From positions 1 through 64,000 of the forward strand of contig NZ_JAHXYR010000003.1 in NCBI RefSeq assembly GCF_019969845.1: DNA of 64,000 nt, given 5' to 3'. Below the pieces are notes generated by a model, which saw nothing but the letters and a program-made list of their open reading frames with translations, did not search any database and was not told the origin of the DNA. Position 1 is the first letter of the stretch. The number at the start of each line of letters is the position of its first letter. The stretch comes from Sphingobacterium sp. GVS05A. Lineage in GTDB: Bacteria > Bacteroidota > Bacteroidia > Sphingobacteriales > Sphingobacteriaceae. Shown here one piece after another: positions 17,156-26,603 of the stretch. The position numbers and the translations under genes were made by a program.

Positions 17156-19954
17156 TTAATGTGCTTCAAGCCAGTTTTTACCTTCTCCGATTTCAACAAT
17201 CAATGGAACATTTGTTTTTATAGCATTTGTCATTTTGTCCAGAATAATGGTTTTGAATGCTTCGACCTCTTGTTTCGGAACATCAAACACCAACTCATCG
17301 TGTACTTGCATAATCATTTTACCTACCAATCCCTGATGCTCGATTTCCTTTTGTATTGCAATCATGGCAATCTTGATTAAATCAGCTGCCGAACCTTGAA
17401 TAGGAGCATTGATCGCATTTCGTTCAGCAAATCCCCGAACAGTCATGTTTGCTGAATTAATGTCTCTCAAATAACGTCTACGCTTTAAAATTGTTTCAAC
17501 GTAGCCTTTCTCTTTAGCGGATTCAACGGCGTCGCTCATATACTTCTTTATACCGGTATATTGATTGAAATATTCGTTGATGATGTCTGCAGCTTCTTTA
17601 CGCGAGATGCCTAGGTTTTGAGACAAACCAAAAGCGGATTGACCGTATATTATACCAAAGTTTACTGCTTTTGCATTACGCCTTTGCTCCGATGTCACCT
17701 CCTCAAAAGCCATATTATAGACTTTTGCCGCTGTGGCGCGATGGATATCATGTCCTTGACTAAAGGCTTCCAACATATTTTGATCTTTGCTCAACTCTGC
17801 GATTAAACGTAACTCGATCTGAGAATAATCGGCGGATAAAATTACGTTATTTTCTGAGCGAGGGATAAATGCTTTCCTCACTTCACGACCTCTTTCCGTA
17901 CGGATCGGAATATTCTGTAGATTAGGATTTGTAGAACTCAAGCGGCCTGTTGCGGCGACAGCTTGATTATAGGACGTATGGATCAACCCCGTTTCCGGAT
18001 TGATCAATTCAGGTAATGAATCTACGTAAGTTGATTTTAATTTCTGTAACTGCCTAAAATTCAAAATATCCTGAACAATATCTGATTTGTGCGCCAGTGC
18101 CAATAGAACATCTTCACCGGTTTTGTACTGCCCTGTTTTTGTTTTCTTTGCTTTCGGATCCAGTTGGAGCTTGTCGAATAATACTTCGCCTAACTGTTTT
18201 GGTGAGGCAATATTAAAGTTCACTCCTGCTTTTTCAAATATGGCATTCTCTAGATCCTTGATGTCCTGTTCCAATGTTTTCGAAAATTCGCCAAGTGCGG
18301 GGACATCCACTTTTACCCCATTTCGTTCTATTTCTGCAAGCACATATACAAGTGGAAATTCAACATCCTGGGCCAATTTTAAGGTGTCCGTTTCTACCAA
18401 AAGGGGATGGAATATATTTTTTAGCTGCAAAGTAATGTCTGCGTCTTCTGCTGCGTATTCTTTGATTTTTTCGAAATCAACATCCCGCATATTTCCTTGT
18501 TTTTTTCCTTTTTCTCCAATGAGTTCGGTAATGGAGACTGGCGTGTAATTCAGATAGTTTTCAGCAAGGACATCCATGCCATGCCGCGTATCAGGGTCAA
18601 TGAGGTAATGCGCTAACATGGTATCGAATAAGGCTCCCTGTACCTTAACACCATATCTTGCCAATAAGAGGATATCGTATTTGATATTTTGACCTATCTT
18701 TTCAATTGCTGGATTTTCCAGTACAGACTTAAAGATATCGACGATGCGTTGGGCTTCTTCCCGATTTGCTGGTGTAGGGATATAGTATGCTTTCCCGGTT
18801 TCAAACGAAAATGAAAGTCCGACAATATCAGCAAGATTCGCATCTAGTCCCGTTGTTTCTGTATCAAAACAAAAGCTGCTTTTTGAATTGAGTTCCTCGG
18901 CAAGTTTTTCTTGTTCTTCTGTGGTATCTAACAGTGTATATTCGTGTGTTGTATTGTGAATATTTTTTAGAACAATATTTTCACTTGATACTTCTATTGC
19001 TGTACTTGTTGTATTTGTTGTTGTCTGGGTCGCAAATAAATCCATCTGTCCATTTACAGGTGCATTCTTTTCAAGTATGGAGAAATCGTCTCCAAAAACT
19101 CTTTTTCCCAATGTCCTAAATTCCAATTCAGCAAAAAGGGGTTCTAAAATGTCTTTATTTGGATCTTCAAGTTCTAGGGCTTTTTCGCTAAGATCAACGG
19201 GTACATCCAACAAAATTGTTGCTAATTTTTTTGAAATTAATCCCTGTTCCGCAAAATTTTCAACGTTTTCGCGCAGTTTTCCTTTTAACTTATCTGCATT
19301 CGCTATAATTCCTTCGACTGACCCAAATTCCTGAACAAGTTTTTTTGCGGTCTTCTCACCGATACCTGGAATTCCTGGGATATTATCTACGGCATCACCC
19401 CATAATCCTAAGATATCAATGACCTGGTTCACATCTGTGACTTCCCATTTTTCGAGAATTTCTTTGACACCTTGTACTTCAGCCCCATTACCCATGCGAG
19501 CTGGTTTGTAAATAAAAATATTGTCTGAGACAAGCTGACCAAAATCTTTATCTGGTGTCATACAATAGACTTGGAAGTTTTCTTGTTCTGCTTTTTTTGC
19601 TAATGTTCCGATGATATCATCCGCTTCATAACCGTCCATTGTGATAATAGGGATATTGAATCCCTCAATCAGGCGGTAGATATAAGGGATGGAAGCTGAA
19701 AGGTCTTCGGGCATTTTTTCACGATGTGCTTTGTAGGCTTCAAATTCAATATGGCGTGCTGTAGGAGCCGCTGTGTCGAACACTACCGCTATATGAGAAG
19801 GTTGCTGATTTTTCAATACCTCCAACAGTGTATTGGTAAAACCCATGATTGCCCCAGTATTCAACCCTGTCGAGGTGATGCGTGGGGTCTTGCTCAAAGC
19901 AAAATATGCTCTATATATGAGAGCCATGCCATCTAAAAGAAATAGTTTTTTCAC
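17156..19954 (-). CDS. polA: DNA polymerase I
   Basis: The 932-residue enzyme fills gaps and removes RNA primers. All three activities look intact. The 5' nuclease domain (about 1-290) opens with FLLDGMALIYRAYFAL. The 3'-5' exonuclease keeps its DTE motif (FCFDTETTGLDA, about 360-371). The polymerase domain has motif A SADYSQIELRL (about 705), motif B RRNAKAVNFGIIYG and motif C QVHDELVFD (about 881-889). The start is a GTG at 19954, chosen because the family begins with KKLFLLDG and no nearby ATG fits. An AAGGAG sequence lies about 17 bases upstream, with an exact -7 box further up. Confidence 0.96.
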   Translation of the reverse strand: MKKLFLLDGMALIYRAYFALSKTPRITSTGLNTGAIMGFTNTLLEVLKNQQPSHIAVVFDTAAPTARHIEFEAYKAHREKMPEDLSASIPYIYRLIEGFNIPIITMDGYEADDIIGTLAKKAEQENFQVYCMTPDKDFGQLVSDNIFIYKPARMGNGAEVQGVKEILEKWEVTDVNQVIDILGLWGDAVDNIPGIPGIGEKTAKKLVQEFGSVEGIIANADKLKGKLRENVENFAEQGLISKKLATILLDVPVDLSEKALELEDPNKDILEPLFAELEFRTLGKRVFGDDFSILEKNAPVNGQMDLFATQTTTNTTSTAIEVSSENIVLKNIHNTTHEYTLLDTTEEQEKLAEELNSKSSFCFDTETTGLDANLADIVGLSFSFETGKAYYIPTPANREEAQRIVDIFKSVLENPAIEKIGQNIKYDILLLARYGVKVQGALFDTMLAHYLIDPDTRHGMDVLAENYLNYTPVSITELIGEKGKKQGNMRDVDFEKIKEYAAEDADITLQLKNIFHPLLVETDTLKLAQDVEFPLVYVLAEIERNGVKVDVPALGEFSKTLEQDIKDLENAIFEKAGVNFNIASPKQLGEVLFDKLQLDPKAKKTKTGQYKTGEDVLLALAHKSDIVQDILNFRQLQKLKSTYVDSLPELINPETGLIHTSYNQAVAATGRLSSTNPNLQNIPIRTERGREVRKAFIPRSENNVILSADYSQIELRLIAELSKDQNMLEAFSQGHDIHRATAAKVYNMAFEEVTSEQRRNAKAVNFGIIYGQSAFGLSQNLGISRKEAADIINEYFNQYTGIKKYMSDAVESAKEKGYVETILKRRRYLRDINSANMTVRGFAERNAINAPIQGSAADLIKIAMIAIQKEIEHQGLVGKMIMQVHDELVFDVPKQEVEAFKTIILDKMTNAIKTNVPLIVEIGEGKNWLEAH

Positions 19955-19977
19955 AAAATTGAATTTTAGTCTCCTTA

Positions 19978-19985
19978 CAAAGGTA
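19978..19985 (-). promoter_or_regulatory. -7 promoter box, polA
   Basis: TACCTTTG on the minus strand matches TAnnTTTG exactly, 23 bases before the GTG start of polA, leaving room for a short leader with AAGGAG. Confidence 0.5.
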
Positions 19986-20060
19986 AGAAATTCATCAAAC
20001 CGTAAGTTTAATAAATTTTTCCGATTTTTGTGCTATGACACATTTAATGCAACAGGTTCT

Positions 20061-20981
20061 ATGAGAGGATTGGTAACAAAGTCCACAGGTAGTTGGTATC
20101 AGGTTTTGGGCGAAGATGGCAAGAGATATGATTGCCGGATCAAAGGGAAATTTCGTACCAAAGGAATTAAAACGACCAATCCGGTGGCTGTAGGAGACTG
20201 GGTGCATTTTGATGTGGAGCCAGATCTTGAAAGTGCTGTTATTCGTGAATTGGAACCTCGTCGCAACTATATTATCCGAAAATCGGTGAACCTTTCCAAG
20301 CAAACGCAGATTATCGGTGCGAATCTAGATCAGGCTTTTTTGGTTGTTACGTTGGCTTCCCCGCCAACATCTTTGGGTTTTATTGACCGCTTTTTGGTAA
20401 CGACCGAAGCCTATGGGATACCTGCAGTACTTATTTTTAATAAACTTGATCTTTTCAGTGATGAAGGTTTGGAAATATTGGCCGACTATAAGGCGATTTA
20501 TGAACGAATCGGTTATCCATGCTATGAGGTCTCGGCTTTGACTGGAAAGAATATTGATGTTGTCAAGGGGCTACTTCAGAATAAAATTACATTAGTGTCA
20601 GGTCACTCAGGTGTTGGTAAGTCCACTTTGATTAATGCTATTGTGCCTGAATATGGTTTGAAAACAGGAGAAATTTCGGATTGGTCAGATAAGGGGAAGC
20701 ACACCACTACGTTTGCAGAGATGTTTGACTTACCTTTTGAGGGTAAACTGATTGATACACCCGGTATTCGCGAGCTGGGAATCGTGGATATTGAAAAACA
20801 GGAACTGTCCCATTTTTTTCCTGAGATGCGTGCGTTGATGAACCAATGCCGGTTCAATAACTGTCGGCACATCAATGAGCCCGGCTGTGTGATTATGCAA
20901 GCCGTCGAGGAGGGAGAAATTGAATCTTCACGTTATGATAGTTATCTCAGTATATATCACAATGAAGATAGCAGAGCTTAA
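20061..20981 (+). CDS. rsgA: Ribosome small-subunit GTPase RsgA
   Basis: RsgA is the circularly permuted GTPase that checks late 30S subunit maturation. The 306-residue protein has an N-terminal OB fold (1-75). The permuted G domain has G4 NKLD (about 127-130) before G1 GHSGVGKST (about 181-189) and G3 DTPG (about 232). The zinc-finger domain CRFNNCRHINEPGC (about 263-276) supplies three Cys and one His. The start is the ATG at 20061 (MRGLVTKSTG); the open frame extends upstream without a plausible start. It is divergent from polA across about 100 bp. Confidence 0.95.
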   Translation: MRGLVTKSTGSWYQVLGEDGKRYDCRIKGKFRTKGIKTTNPVAVGDWVHFDVEPDLESAVIRELEPRRNYIIRKSVNLSKQTQIIGANLDQAFLVVTLASPPTSLGFIDRFLVTTEAYGIPAVLIFNKLDLFSDEGLEILADYKAIYERIGYPCYEVSALTGKNIDVVKGLLQNKITLVSGHSGVGKSTLINAIVPEYGLKTGEISDWSDKGKHTTTFAEMFDLPFEGKLIDTPGIRELGIVDIEKQELSHFFPEMRALMNQCRFNNCRHINEPGCVIMQAVEEGEIESSRYDSYLSIYHNEDSRA

Positions 20982-21019
20982 TACAAAAAAGGCTTCCATA
21001 TGGAGGCCTTTTTTGTATT
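20980..21019. terminator. Bidirectional terminator between convergent genes
   Basis: AATACAAAAAAGGCTTCC (20980-20997) pairs with GGAGGCCTTTTTTGTATT (21002-21019) over 18 positions with one G:T pair and an ATAT loop. Both arms carry A/T tracts. It overlaps the rsgA stop codon and also serves the minus-strand gene ending at 21034. Confidence 0.92.
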
Positions 21020-21033
21020 AAGCAAGAGCGCCT

Positions 21034-23490
21034 TTATTTTATAGCCTGGGTCAGATTTATGTAGTCTCTCAAGTAGGTACATTCCTTTGAAGCCATCTTG
21101 AAAAAAGGCGTATCCTTATATTGTGTATTTAATTCTTTAAAGTATTTATTTTGTAGTGAAAAGCGGTAAAACGGATTTTTCAAGGGGAAGTCATAATATT
21201 GCCAGCGTGTTTCATCCGTATAAACAAAATCCTTCTGTTCACATTTTGCGAGCATGAAAGTACATTTGGCCTTAAACTCTTTATCCGAGCTTAGTGAACG
21301 GGCTTTGTTATACCAATCTTTTGCTGATTTTGTCTGTAAGTAATTCCGTTGCCAGTGAATTGTTGTGGCAGCATGGTTTTCTGAGGATGACCAATCGTAC
21401 GACACTAGAGACCAGGCGTTTCCGTAAGTGCTGGTCTGATAAATGCCTGTGGCCATTTGAAAGTAATAGTCGGCTTTTTTCTGATTGTTTTTTTCGCTTT
21501 TTATGGCATTCTCCAATCGGGCCATACGCTCAGCATATTTTAACTTAGTTGTATTCTCTTTTCCATATTTCTTTGGATAGTCGTTGATGGTGACAATAAA
21601 TGGACTGGGGATAACATCCGTTTCATCTTCATTGTACGAATTCCTTATTTCCTTTATTTTGTGATCTTTAGGAAGTGCCTGTAATGTTGTAGCCGCTTTT
21701 TGAAAATCAAGCTCCCGTAGGTATGCCGTGCCTAGTAGTTCTGTCAAATAATCTCTATTAAAATGCTTGATATCTTCCAATAAAAAGCGGGATAATGTAT
21801 TTTGTTGTGTGTTGTCTGACAGTAGTGCCCTTATTTTTAATAATGTTTTAGGCGTGAGGCTATTTTCCCAAAAATGCATGGTAGACCACTGCATGTTGTC
21901 TTCAAGAGAATCTTTGGCGACACCATAATTATAGAAGATGTCGGCTTTAACAGCGGCTAAACTTGCCATCGCCGTATCTTGAGTGTTGAGATAATGTTTG
22001 ACGACAAGGTTCTGGAGGATATTTCTTGCAATCAAACTGTAATTGCTGTATTCGAAAGCACTATAGCTCCATTCTTTTTTGTTACTTGAATTTTTGCCAT
22101 CCTGTTTGGCTTTCTGCTCCAGCCACGCTAATGTTTTGACCAGCTTTGGCTGGTCAATCTGTTTACTGGTTTGCCAATCGGCTAATTGCGTAAGCAGCAC
22201 TGTAATCTGATACTGATCGCCCAACCTAGGATTCAATTCATTTTCCTTTACCTGAGCAAGATATTTTTTTGCTAGATCATTTTCTCTATTCATCCAGCTT
22301 AAATAGGCTGCTGTAATCAGGCCAAGCTGTGGCTGAACGTATTTTTTGTCTTGATAGAGGTTTAATGCGAAATCGCGAAGTGAATCCAAATGTTGTTTAA
22401 CGGTGCTTTTGTCTTCATTCCTAGAATAATAGTTGTAGTTTTCGCCATAACCGATATAAAAAGACTGGTTCATATCGCCTTCTATTTTGTTGACCTCCCT
22501 TCCCAGCAGAACCGCATTTACAGTATTGGCCGGGTCAAGCTTGTAACAGGCATTCAGATATTTCATGGTACGATCTCCTGTACCGAAACCAATAATGGCA
22601 TTAATGTTAAAGTTGTCTGCATCCGTGCTAGCGTATTGAAAAATCTCGGTGTCAGAAGCTGTGATATAATGAAAATTAGCGTACGCCAAAACCCGTCTTT
22701 CGGGGCTTGCTGTAAATAGCCTGGAGAAAAGGTAGGCGGCTTTAGCCCCATCACCATTTTTACGGACAGCACCAGCGTAGTTGGAAAGCGCCCAATTTAA
22801 GATAGCCTCGTTCCCTTTTATAGGCTGTAAATACTTTTCATAGACAGCAATACTTTTGGCATATTCCTGGCCGAATAGATATAAGCGTGCGGCTTGATAA
22901 GCGTAACGCACAAAAAGGAAGCTGTTTTTCTTATGTTTGTTGATCTGTGCTTCGGCGAGTTCAGCATATTGTAAGATCTCTTTAAAATTGCGTGTATCGG
23001 GATCCCAATAACTGTGTTGAACATTTGTAATGGGCTCTTGCTTTTTTGTGAAAACAAAGTAAGCTCGCTCAGATTCATGTTTACCATCAACTAAAGTTTG
23101 TAAAAATGTATTTCCTTTGATAGAATCCGGAAGATTGCTCCAGGATGATCTTTTTTGATTACTGACCAAATCAGAGGTTGCTGAGTCGCTGTAGTACATC
23201 AATTGTTCGATATCTTTTACATTGACAGCTGACCCGAGGTGTTTCGCCCAAGCTTCACTGTTGACGATGCTTTCCTTGACTGGAGCTTCTTCGGTATAAA
23301 GAAATTGATAGGGGATGTATTGAAATGCAGAAAATCCATTGTCTTCAAGATTCGGAAGGTAGTAAGTTGTTTGGTTGTCATAGGGATCCACTTCGGGCCC
23401 GCAAGCGATATTTGTTGCAATCTCTCCAAAAAAGAAAGCAAGCGTGGTGCTAGAAAGCACGAATAATTTCTTGTAACTCGGCATTGCCAT
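21034..23490 (-). CDS. Large exported helical-repeat protein, function unknown
   Basis: I do not recognise this 818-residue protein by family. It begins with a hydrophobic export signal (KLFVLSSTTLAFFF) ending near NIACGPEVDPYD. The Cys at about residue 30 might be lipidated, although the lipobox (N-I-A-C) is weak. The rest is rich in aromatic and Ala residues with TPR/SEL1-like helical pairs (FVRYAYQAARLYLFGQEY, LNWALSNYAGAV, KADYYFQMATGIYQ, KAKCTFMLAKCEQ), so it probably folds as a long alpha-solenoid in the periplasm. Its first 41 bases overlap the end of the lipoprotein gene at 23450-24487, so the two are likely translated together. No catalytic motif is visible. Confidence 0.7.
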   Translation of the reverse strand: MAMPSYKKLFVLSSTTLAFFFGEIATNIACGPEVDPYDNQTTYYLPNLEDNGFSAFQYIPYQFLYTEEAPVKESIVNSEAWAKHLGSAVNVKDIEQLMYYSDSATSDLVSNQKRSSWSNLPDSIKGNTFLQTLVDGKHESERAYFVFTKKQEPITNVQHSYWDPDTRNFKEILQYAELAEAQINKHKKNSFLFVRYAYQAARLYLFGQEYAKSIAVYEKYLQPIKGNEAILNWALSNYAGAVRKNGDGAKAAYLFSRLFTASPERRVLAYANFHYITASDTEIFQYASTDADNFNINAIIGFGTGDRTMKYLNACYKLDPANTVNAVLLGREVNKIEGDMNQSFYIGYGENYNYYSRNEDKSTVKQHLDSLRDFALNLYQDKKYVQPQLGLITAAYLSWMNRENDLAKKYLAQVKENELNPRLGDQYQITVLLTQLADWQTSKQIDQPKLVKTLAWLEQKAKQDGKNSSNKKEWSYSAFEYSNYSLIARNILQNLVVKHYLNTQDTAMASLAAVKADIFYNYGVAKDSLEDNMQWSTMHFWENSLTPKTLLKIRALLSDNTQQNTLSRFLLEDIKHFNRDYLTELLGTAYLRELDFQKAATTLQALPKDHKIKEIRNSYNEDETDVIPSPFIVTINDYPKKYGKENTTKLKYAERMARLENAIKSEKNNQKKADYYFQMATGIYQTSTYGNAWSLVSYDWSSSENHAATTIHWQRNYLQTKSAKDWYNKARSLSSDKEFKAKCTFMLAKCEQKDFVYTDETRWQYYDFPLKNPFYRFSLQNKYFKELNTQYKDTPFFKMASKECTYLRDYINLTQAIK

Positions 23491-24487
23491 GATTTGCTAA
23501 TGTAGCTTGATCTAAATGATAAAAAATAATCTGATGTTTTTTTCCTTTCAGTTCTCCCCGCAAAAATTTTGCCGTTTGCAAAAGATCATCTTGAGTTACC
23601 TGTTCAAATCGGACAACATCTCCTTTTTTGAGGTTTGCTTTTGGAAGGTCGGTAATTAAAATATATAAATTAGTTTTTGGGTTGCGTGTAAATAGGGCTT
23701 TATTATTGATATCCTGTTCACTGATATATTTTGAAATACCAATGTAACTATTGTTTCTAAAAACCACAAACCATTGAAATAGAGGAAGTACAATATCCAT
23801 TTGCATTGGATAATTGCGTAATGTACCACTTAAATATGTCTTTAGATCCTGTTGATTCAGAATGGAGTTTTGGTTTCCAAACTGGCGTAAATTACCCATA
23901 TTGTAGCACATTAAAGTCACTTTCTTTACTGGAGGAATACCGCTTGTCACAGTATTCTTAACTTGATGTAATCTTAAGGTTGAGCTAATAATAACATCTT
24001 TTAAATCAGGTAATTCTTGAAGGTAATTGAGTAGGTAGAAGAATTTGTCCCGAGAGGATTGTGTCCAGTCACAGTCCAGTTGCAATTCGTTGAATTTTTC
24101 TTTGCCAGCCTGCTTAATTTTTGCAGAGACAAATGGGACAATCTTATTGGCTAAGGCCCTTATCTGTAAGCTGTCCATTTCTGAAAAGATGCGCTGATTG
24201 ATAAATACGACTGGTATTAAAGCTTGTTCTTTAGGCACAGGCTGGGAGAATGTAATGGGGCTAATGGGGACGGCCTGAACACCGGAAGGATCGAAGTCTA
24301 TATCCATAATTCGTGTATATATGGACTTAGCAGCAATTTCTTTTAACGCACGGTTTTCGACAGTATCAAGTTGAAAGACTGTTTTCCAAAAATAGAAGCC
24401 TGTTTCGGGTTTGGAATTTGAACAGGAATTGAATATAAGTAGCCAAAACGGTACAAGAAATAAGAAAAGTCGTATTCGGAGCTGCAT
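23450..24487 (-). CDS. Lipoprotein with TIM-barrel-like motifs, function unknown
   Basis: The 345-residue product has a signal peptide ending in a lipobox (IFNSC, Cys22). The body contains strand-like motifs spaced as in a TIM barrel: MDIDFD (61-66), ELQLDCDWT (134-142), IISSTLRLHQ (166-175) and TLMCYNMG (191-198). That pattern recalls glycosidase-like (GH18/DUF3142-type) domains, but this is inference without a search. The start is the ATG at 24487; the frame extends to a TTG at 24517. The 818-residue protein gene overlaps its 3' end by 41 bases, suggesting a two-protein module at the cell envelope. Confidence 0.65.
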   Translation of the reverse strand: MQLRIRLFLFLVPFWLLIFNSCSNSKPETGFYFWKTVFQLDTVENRALKEIAAKSIYTRIMDIDFDPSGVQAVPISPITFSQPVPKEQALIPVVFINQRIFSEMDSLQIRALANKIVPFVSAKIKQAGKEKFNELQLDCDWTQSSRDKFFYLLNYLQELPDLKDVIISSTLRLHQVKNTVTSGIPPVKKVTLMCYNMGNLRQFGNQNSILNQQDLKTYLSGTLRNYPMQMDIVLPLFQWFVVFRNNSYIGISKYISEQDINNKALFTRNPKTNLYILITDLPKANLKKGDVVRFEQVTQDDLLQTAKFLRGELKGKKHQIIFYHLDQATLANHGNAELQEIIRAF

Positions 24488-24582
24488 ATTTGCTTTATTT
24501 AGTAGTATTTGAAACAAAAGGGGAATTGATCTTGTTTGCTATTCAATAAATAAAGACTAAATTACAAAGAGATTGTGACTTT

Positions 24583-26478
24583 ATGAAGCCTATTTTTAAG
24601 TGGATCATTGGTATTATTGTGTTTATTCTCCTGGCTTTGACTGGGGGTATTATGTATTTTAGCAATAAATGGAAACCACTGTTGGATACCAAAATAAAGC
24701 AGCTGGTTTTGCAAGCTACGGATAGTCTGTATACAGTTCACTACGACGATATTCATGTTAATCTTGCACTTGGAAATCTAACCATAGATAACCTTCATTT
24801 AATTCCGGATAGTGTTGTGTATAAAAAATTAGAGCTTATGAAAAAGGCTCCTGATAATCGATATGCAATAATCATCAACAAGCTTAAGATTAAAAGCTTT
24901 GGGATCCGTAAGGTACTCATGGATAAAGAGCTTTTCTTACACGATGTCACTGTAGATACGCCAATGGTACATATTATCAATGAGGTGCATAGTTATAACG
25001 ATACTGTAAGCCAGGGGCCTAAGAAACCCTTGTACGAAAAAATAAAAGATAATTTAAAGAAGATTCATGTTGAAGCTGTCAATTTGAATAATATTGATTT
25101 TAAATATACGCAGGTACAAAAGGGTGTACATCAGGATTTTGAGATAAAAAAAGTGAAAGTGCGGATTGATGATGTCCTTATTGATTCAACTTCGGAACAA
25201 GACAGACAACGTTTTTATCATACGAAGATGATCGAGATCGAAGTGCCTGGCTTTACTTATAAAACTCCGGATGGTTTTTATAAAATCAATTTTGATAAAC
25301 TTAATATCAATAGTAGAGACAGGAATGTTCTCCTGACCAAGGTCGCTTATCAGCCGACATTAAACAAGGCGGCCTATTATAAGAAGAAAGGGGAGGGTGG
25401 AAGTTATATTGTCTTTAAAATGGACACTTTGCAACTGACCGGGTTCAATTTTGGGCAACTTTCCAGAGATAAAAAGGTTTATGCACAAAAAGCATTCTTA
25501 AAAAACGGGCAACTTTCCATCTATAGCGATAAGCATTATAAGAGTGCTGCTACCCGACAAATAGGAAATGCACCACATATGAAATTGATGCAAATGTCGA
25601 CTAGAATGGGAATTGATTCGCTGATTCTGGATAATATTGGTATTTCCTATTCCGAGATGAGTGATCAATATAGCCAAATCGGAACTATTACTTTTGATCA
25701 TACCTATGGTACCATATTGAATGTGACAAATGATTCGACAAAGCTGTTGAAGCAGAAGCTTATGCGTGCTAATCTGAGTACTAATTTTATGAACTCAGGA
25801 AAGCTATTGACTAATTTTGTCTTTGATATGACCTCCAAAGTTGGTGCTTATACGTACAAGGGGAGTCTTGGACAGATGGATTTAACAGCTGTCAATAAAA
25901 TGATTCGACCATTGCTGAATGTTGAGGTTAAATCTGGTAATCTAAAACAAATCGTATTTGATGTCTGGGCTAATGACTACCGGAGTAAGGGGACGTTTAA
26001 AATGGATTACAACGACTTGAAAGTTAACATACTCTCTGAAACAGGTGAAGACGGACGTCGAGAAAAGAAGGGCTTCCTTTCATTTATGGTCAATCAGGTT
26101 CTATTTAATCCTGGCAACCCAGACCTTTATGGTAAATATACTGTTGGGCATATCAACAAACATCGAGATCCCTATCATCCTTTCTTTAAGGCAATGTGGC
26201 AAAGTTTGCTGATGGGAATTAAACAATGTGTCGGTTTAGGGCCAGAGCGGGAGGCAAAATTGATGAACACAGCGGATCGTGTTGAGAAGGTCGTGAGTGG
26301 TGTGGAGAAAGCGAAGAAATTATTTTCAGGGATATTCAAAAAGCATAAAACCGCTGAAGAGCTGCTAAAAGAAGAAAAGGAGGAAGAAGCAAAAGCGGCT
26401 GCCAAAATAGAGGAAAAGCGAAAACGGGATCGAGAGAAGGCTGAAAAGGAATTGGAGAAAGAAAAGCCTGGGGATTAA
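24583..26478 (+). CDS. AsmA-like membrane-anchored protein
   Basis: The 631-residue protein starts with a single membrane helix (FKWIIGIIVFILLALTGGI, about 5-23), followed by a long periplasmic region rich in beta strands. The order DDIHVNLALGNLTIDNLHLIP and later LFLHDVTVDTPMVHI resembles the AsmA/DUF748 family, whose members span or shape the periplasm and are linked to lipid or envelope transport. The last 60 residues are a highly charged Lys/Glu helix, probably a coiled coil. It is divergent from the lipoprotein gene at 24487. Family placement is by pattern; the role is unknown. Confidence 0.65.
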   Translation: MKPIFKWIIGIIVFILLALTGGIMYFSNKWKPLLDTKIKQLVLQATDSLYTVHYDDIHVNLALGNLTIDNLHLIPDSVVYKKLELMKKAPDNRYAIIINKLKIKSFGIRKVLMDKELFLHDVTVDTPMVHIINEVHSYNDTVSQGPKKPLYEKIKDNLKKIHVEAVNLNNIDFKYTQVQKGVHQDFEIKKVKVRIDDVLIDSTSEQDRQRFYHTKMIEIEVPGFTYKTPDGFYKINFDKLNINSRDRNVLLTKVAYQPTLNKAAYYKKKGEGGSYIVFKMDTLQLTGFNFGQLSRDKKVYAQKAFLKNGQLSIYSDKHYKSAATRQIGNAPHMKLMQMSTRMGIDSLILDNIGISYSEMSDQYSQIGTITFDHTYGTILNVTNDSTKLLKQKLMRANLSTNFMNSGKLLTNFVFDMTSKVGAYTYKGSLGQMDLTAVNKMIRPLLNVEVKSGNLKQIVFDVWANDYRSKGTFKMDYNDLKVNILSETGEDGRREKKGFLSFMVNQVLFNPGNPDLYGKYTVGHINKHRDPYHPFFKAMWQSLLMGIKQCVGLGPEREAKLMNTADRVEKVVSGVEKAKKLFSGIFKKHKTAEELLKEEKEEEAKAAAKIEEKRKRDREKAEKELEKEKPGD

Positions 26479-26516
26479 GAAAGAGGAGATGTAGTGAAAG
26501 ACACTGGTAGATTCCG

Positions 26517-26528
26517 TTTCACGTGAAA
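26517..26528. promoter_or_regulatory. 12-bp palindrome, possible operator
   Basis: TTTCACGTGAAA is a perfect palindrome about 37 bases upstream of the ktrB -33 element, the kind of place an activator or repressor dimer binds. It might instead mark the end of the AsmA-like gene region. No regulator gene for it is recognisable nearby. Confidence 0.35.
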
Positions 26529-26564
26529 ATAAAGTGCTTTTAGGAGATAAGATGTTGGTAGATT

Positions 26565-26594
26565 TTTGAATAAAGGCAAATTTATCTTAGTTTG
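26565..26594 (+). promoter_or_regulatory. ktrB promoter
   Basis: A -33 TTTG (26565-26568) is followed after 18 bases by TTAGTTTG (26587-26594), one mismatch from TAnnTTTG. The ATG at 26604 lies nine bases on. The stretch AAATTTATCTTAGTTTG is repeated almost identically before ktrA and, with one change, before the YfhO gene. Confidence 0.6.
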
Positions 26595-26603
26595 CGGTTT
26601 ATA

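Noticed and set aside
18087..18548. 153-codon frame antisense to polA
   Set aside because: Cys/Ser/Phe-rich composition typical of antisense frames; polA is intact on the other strand.
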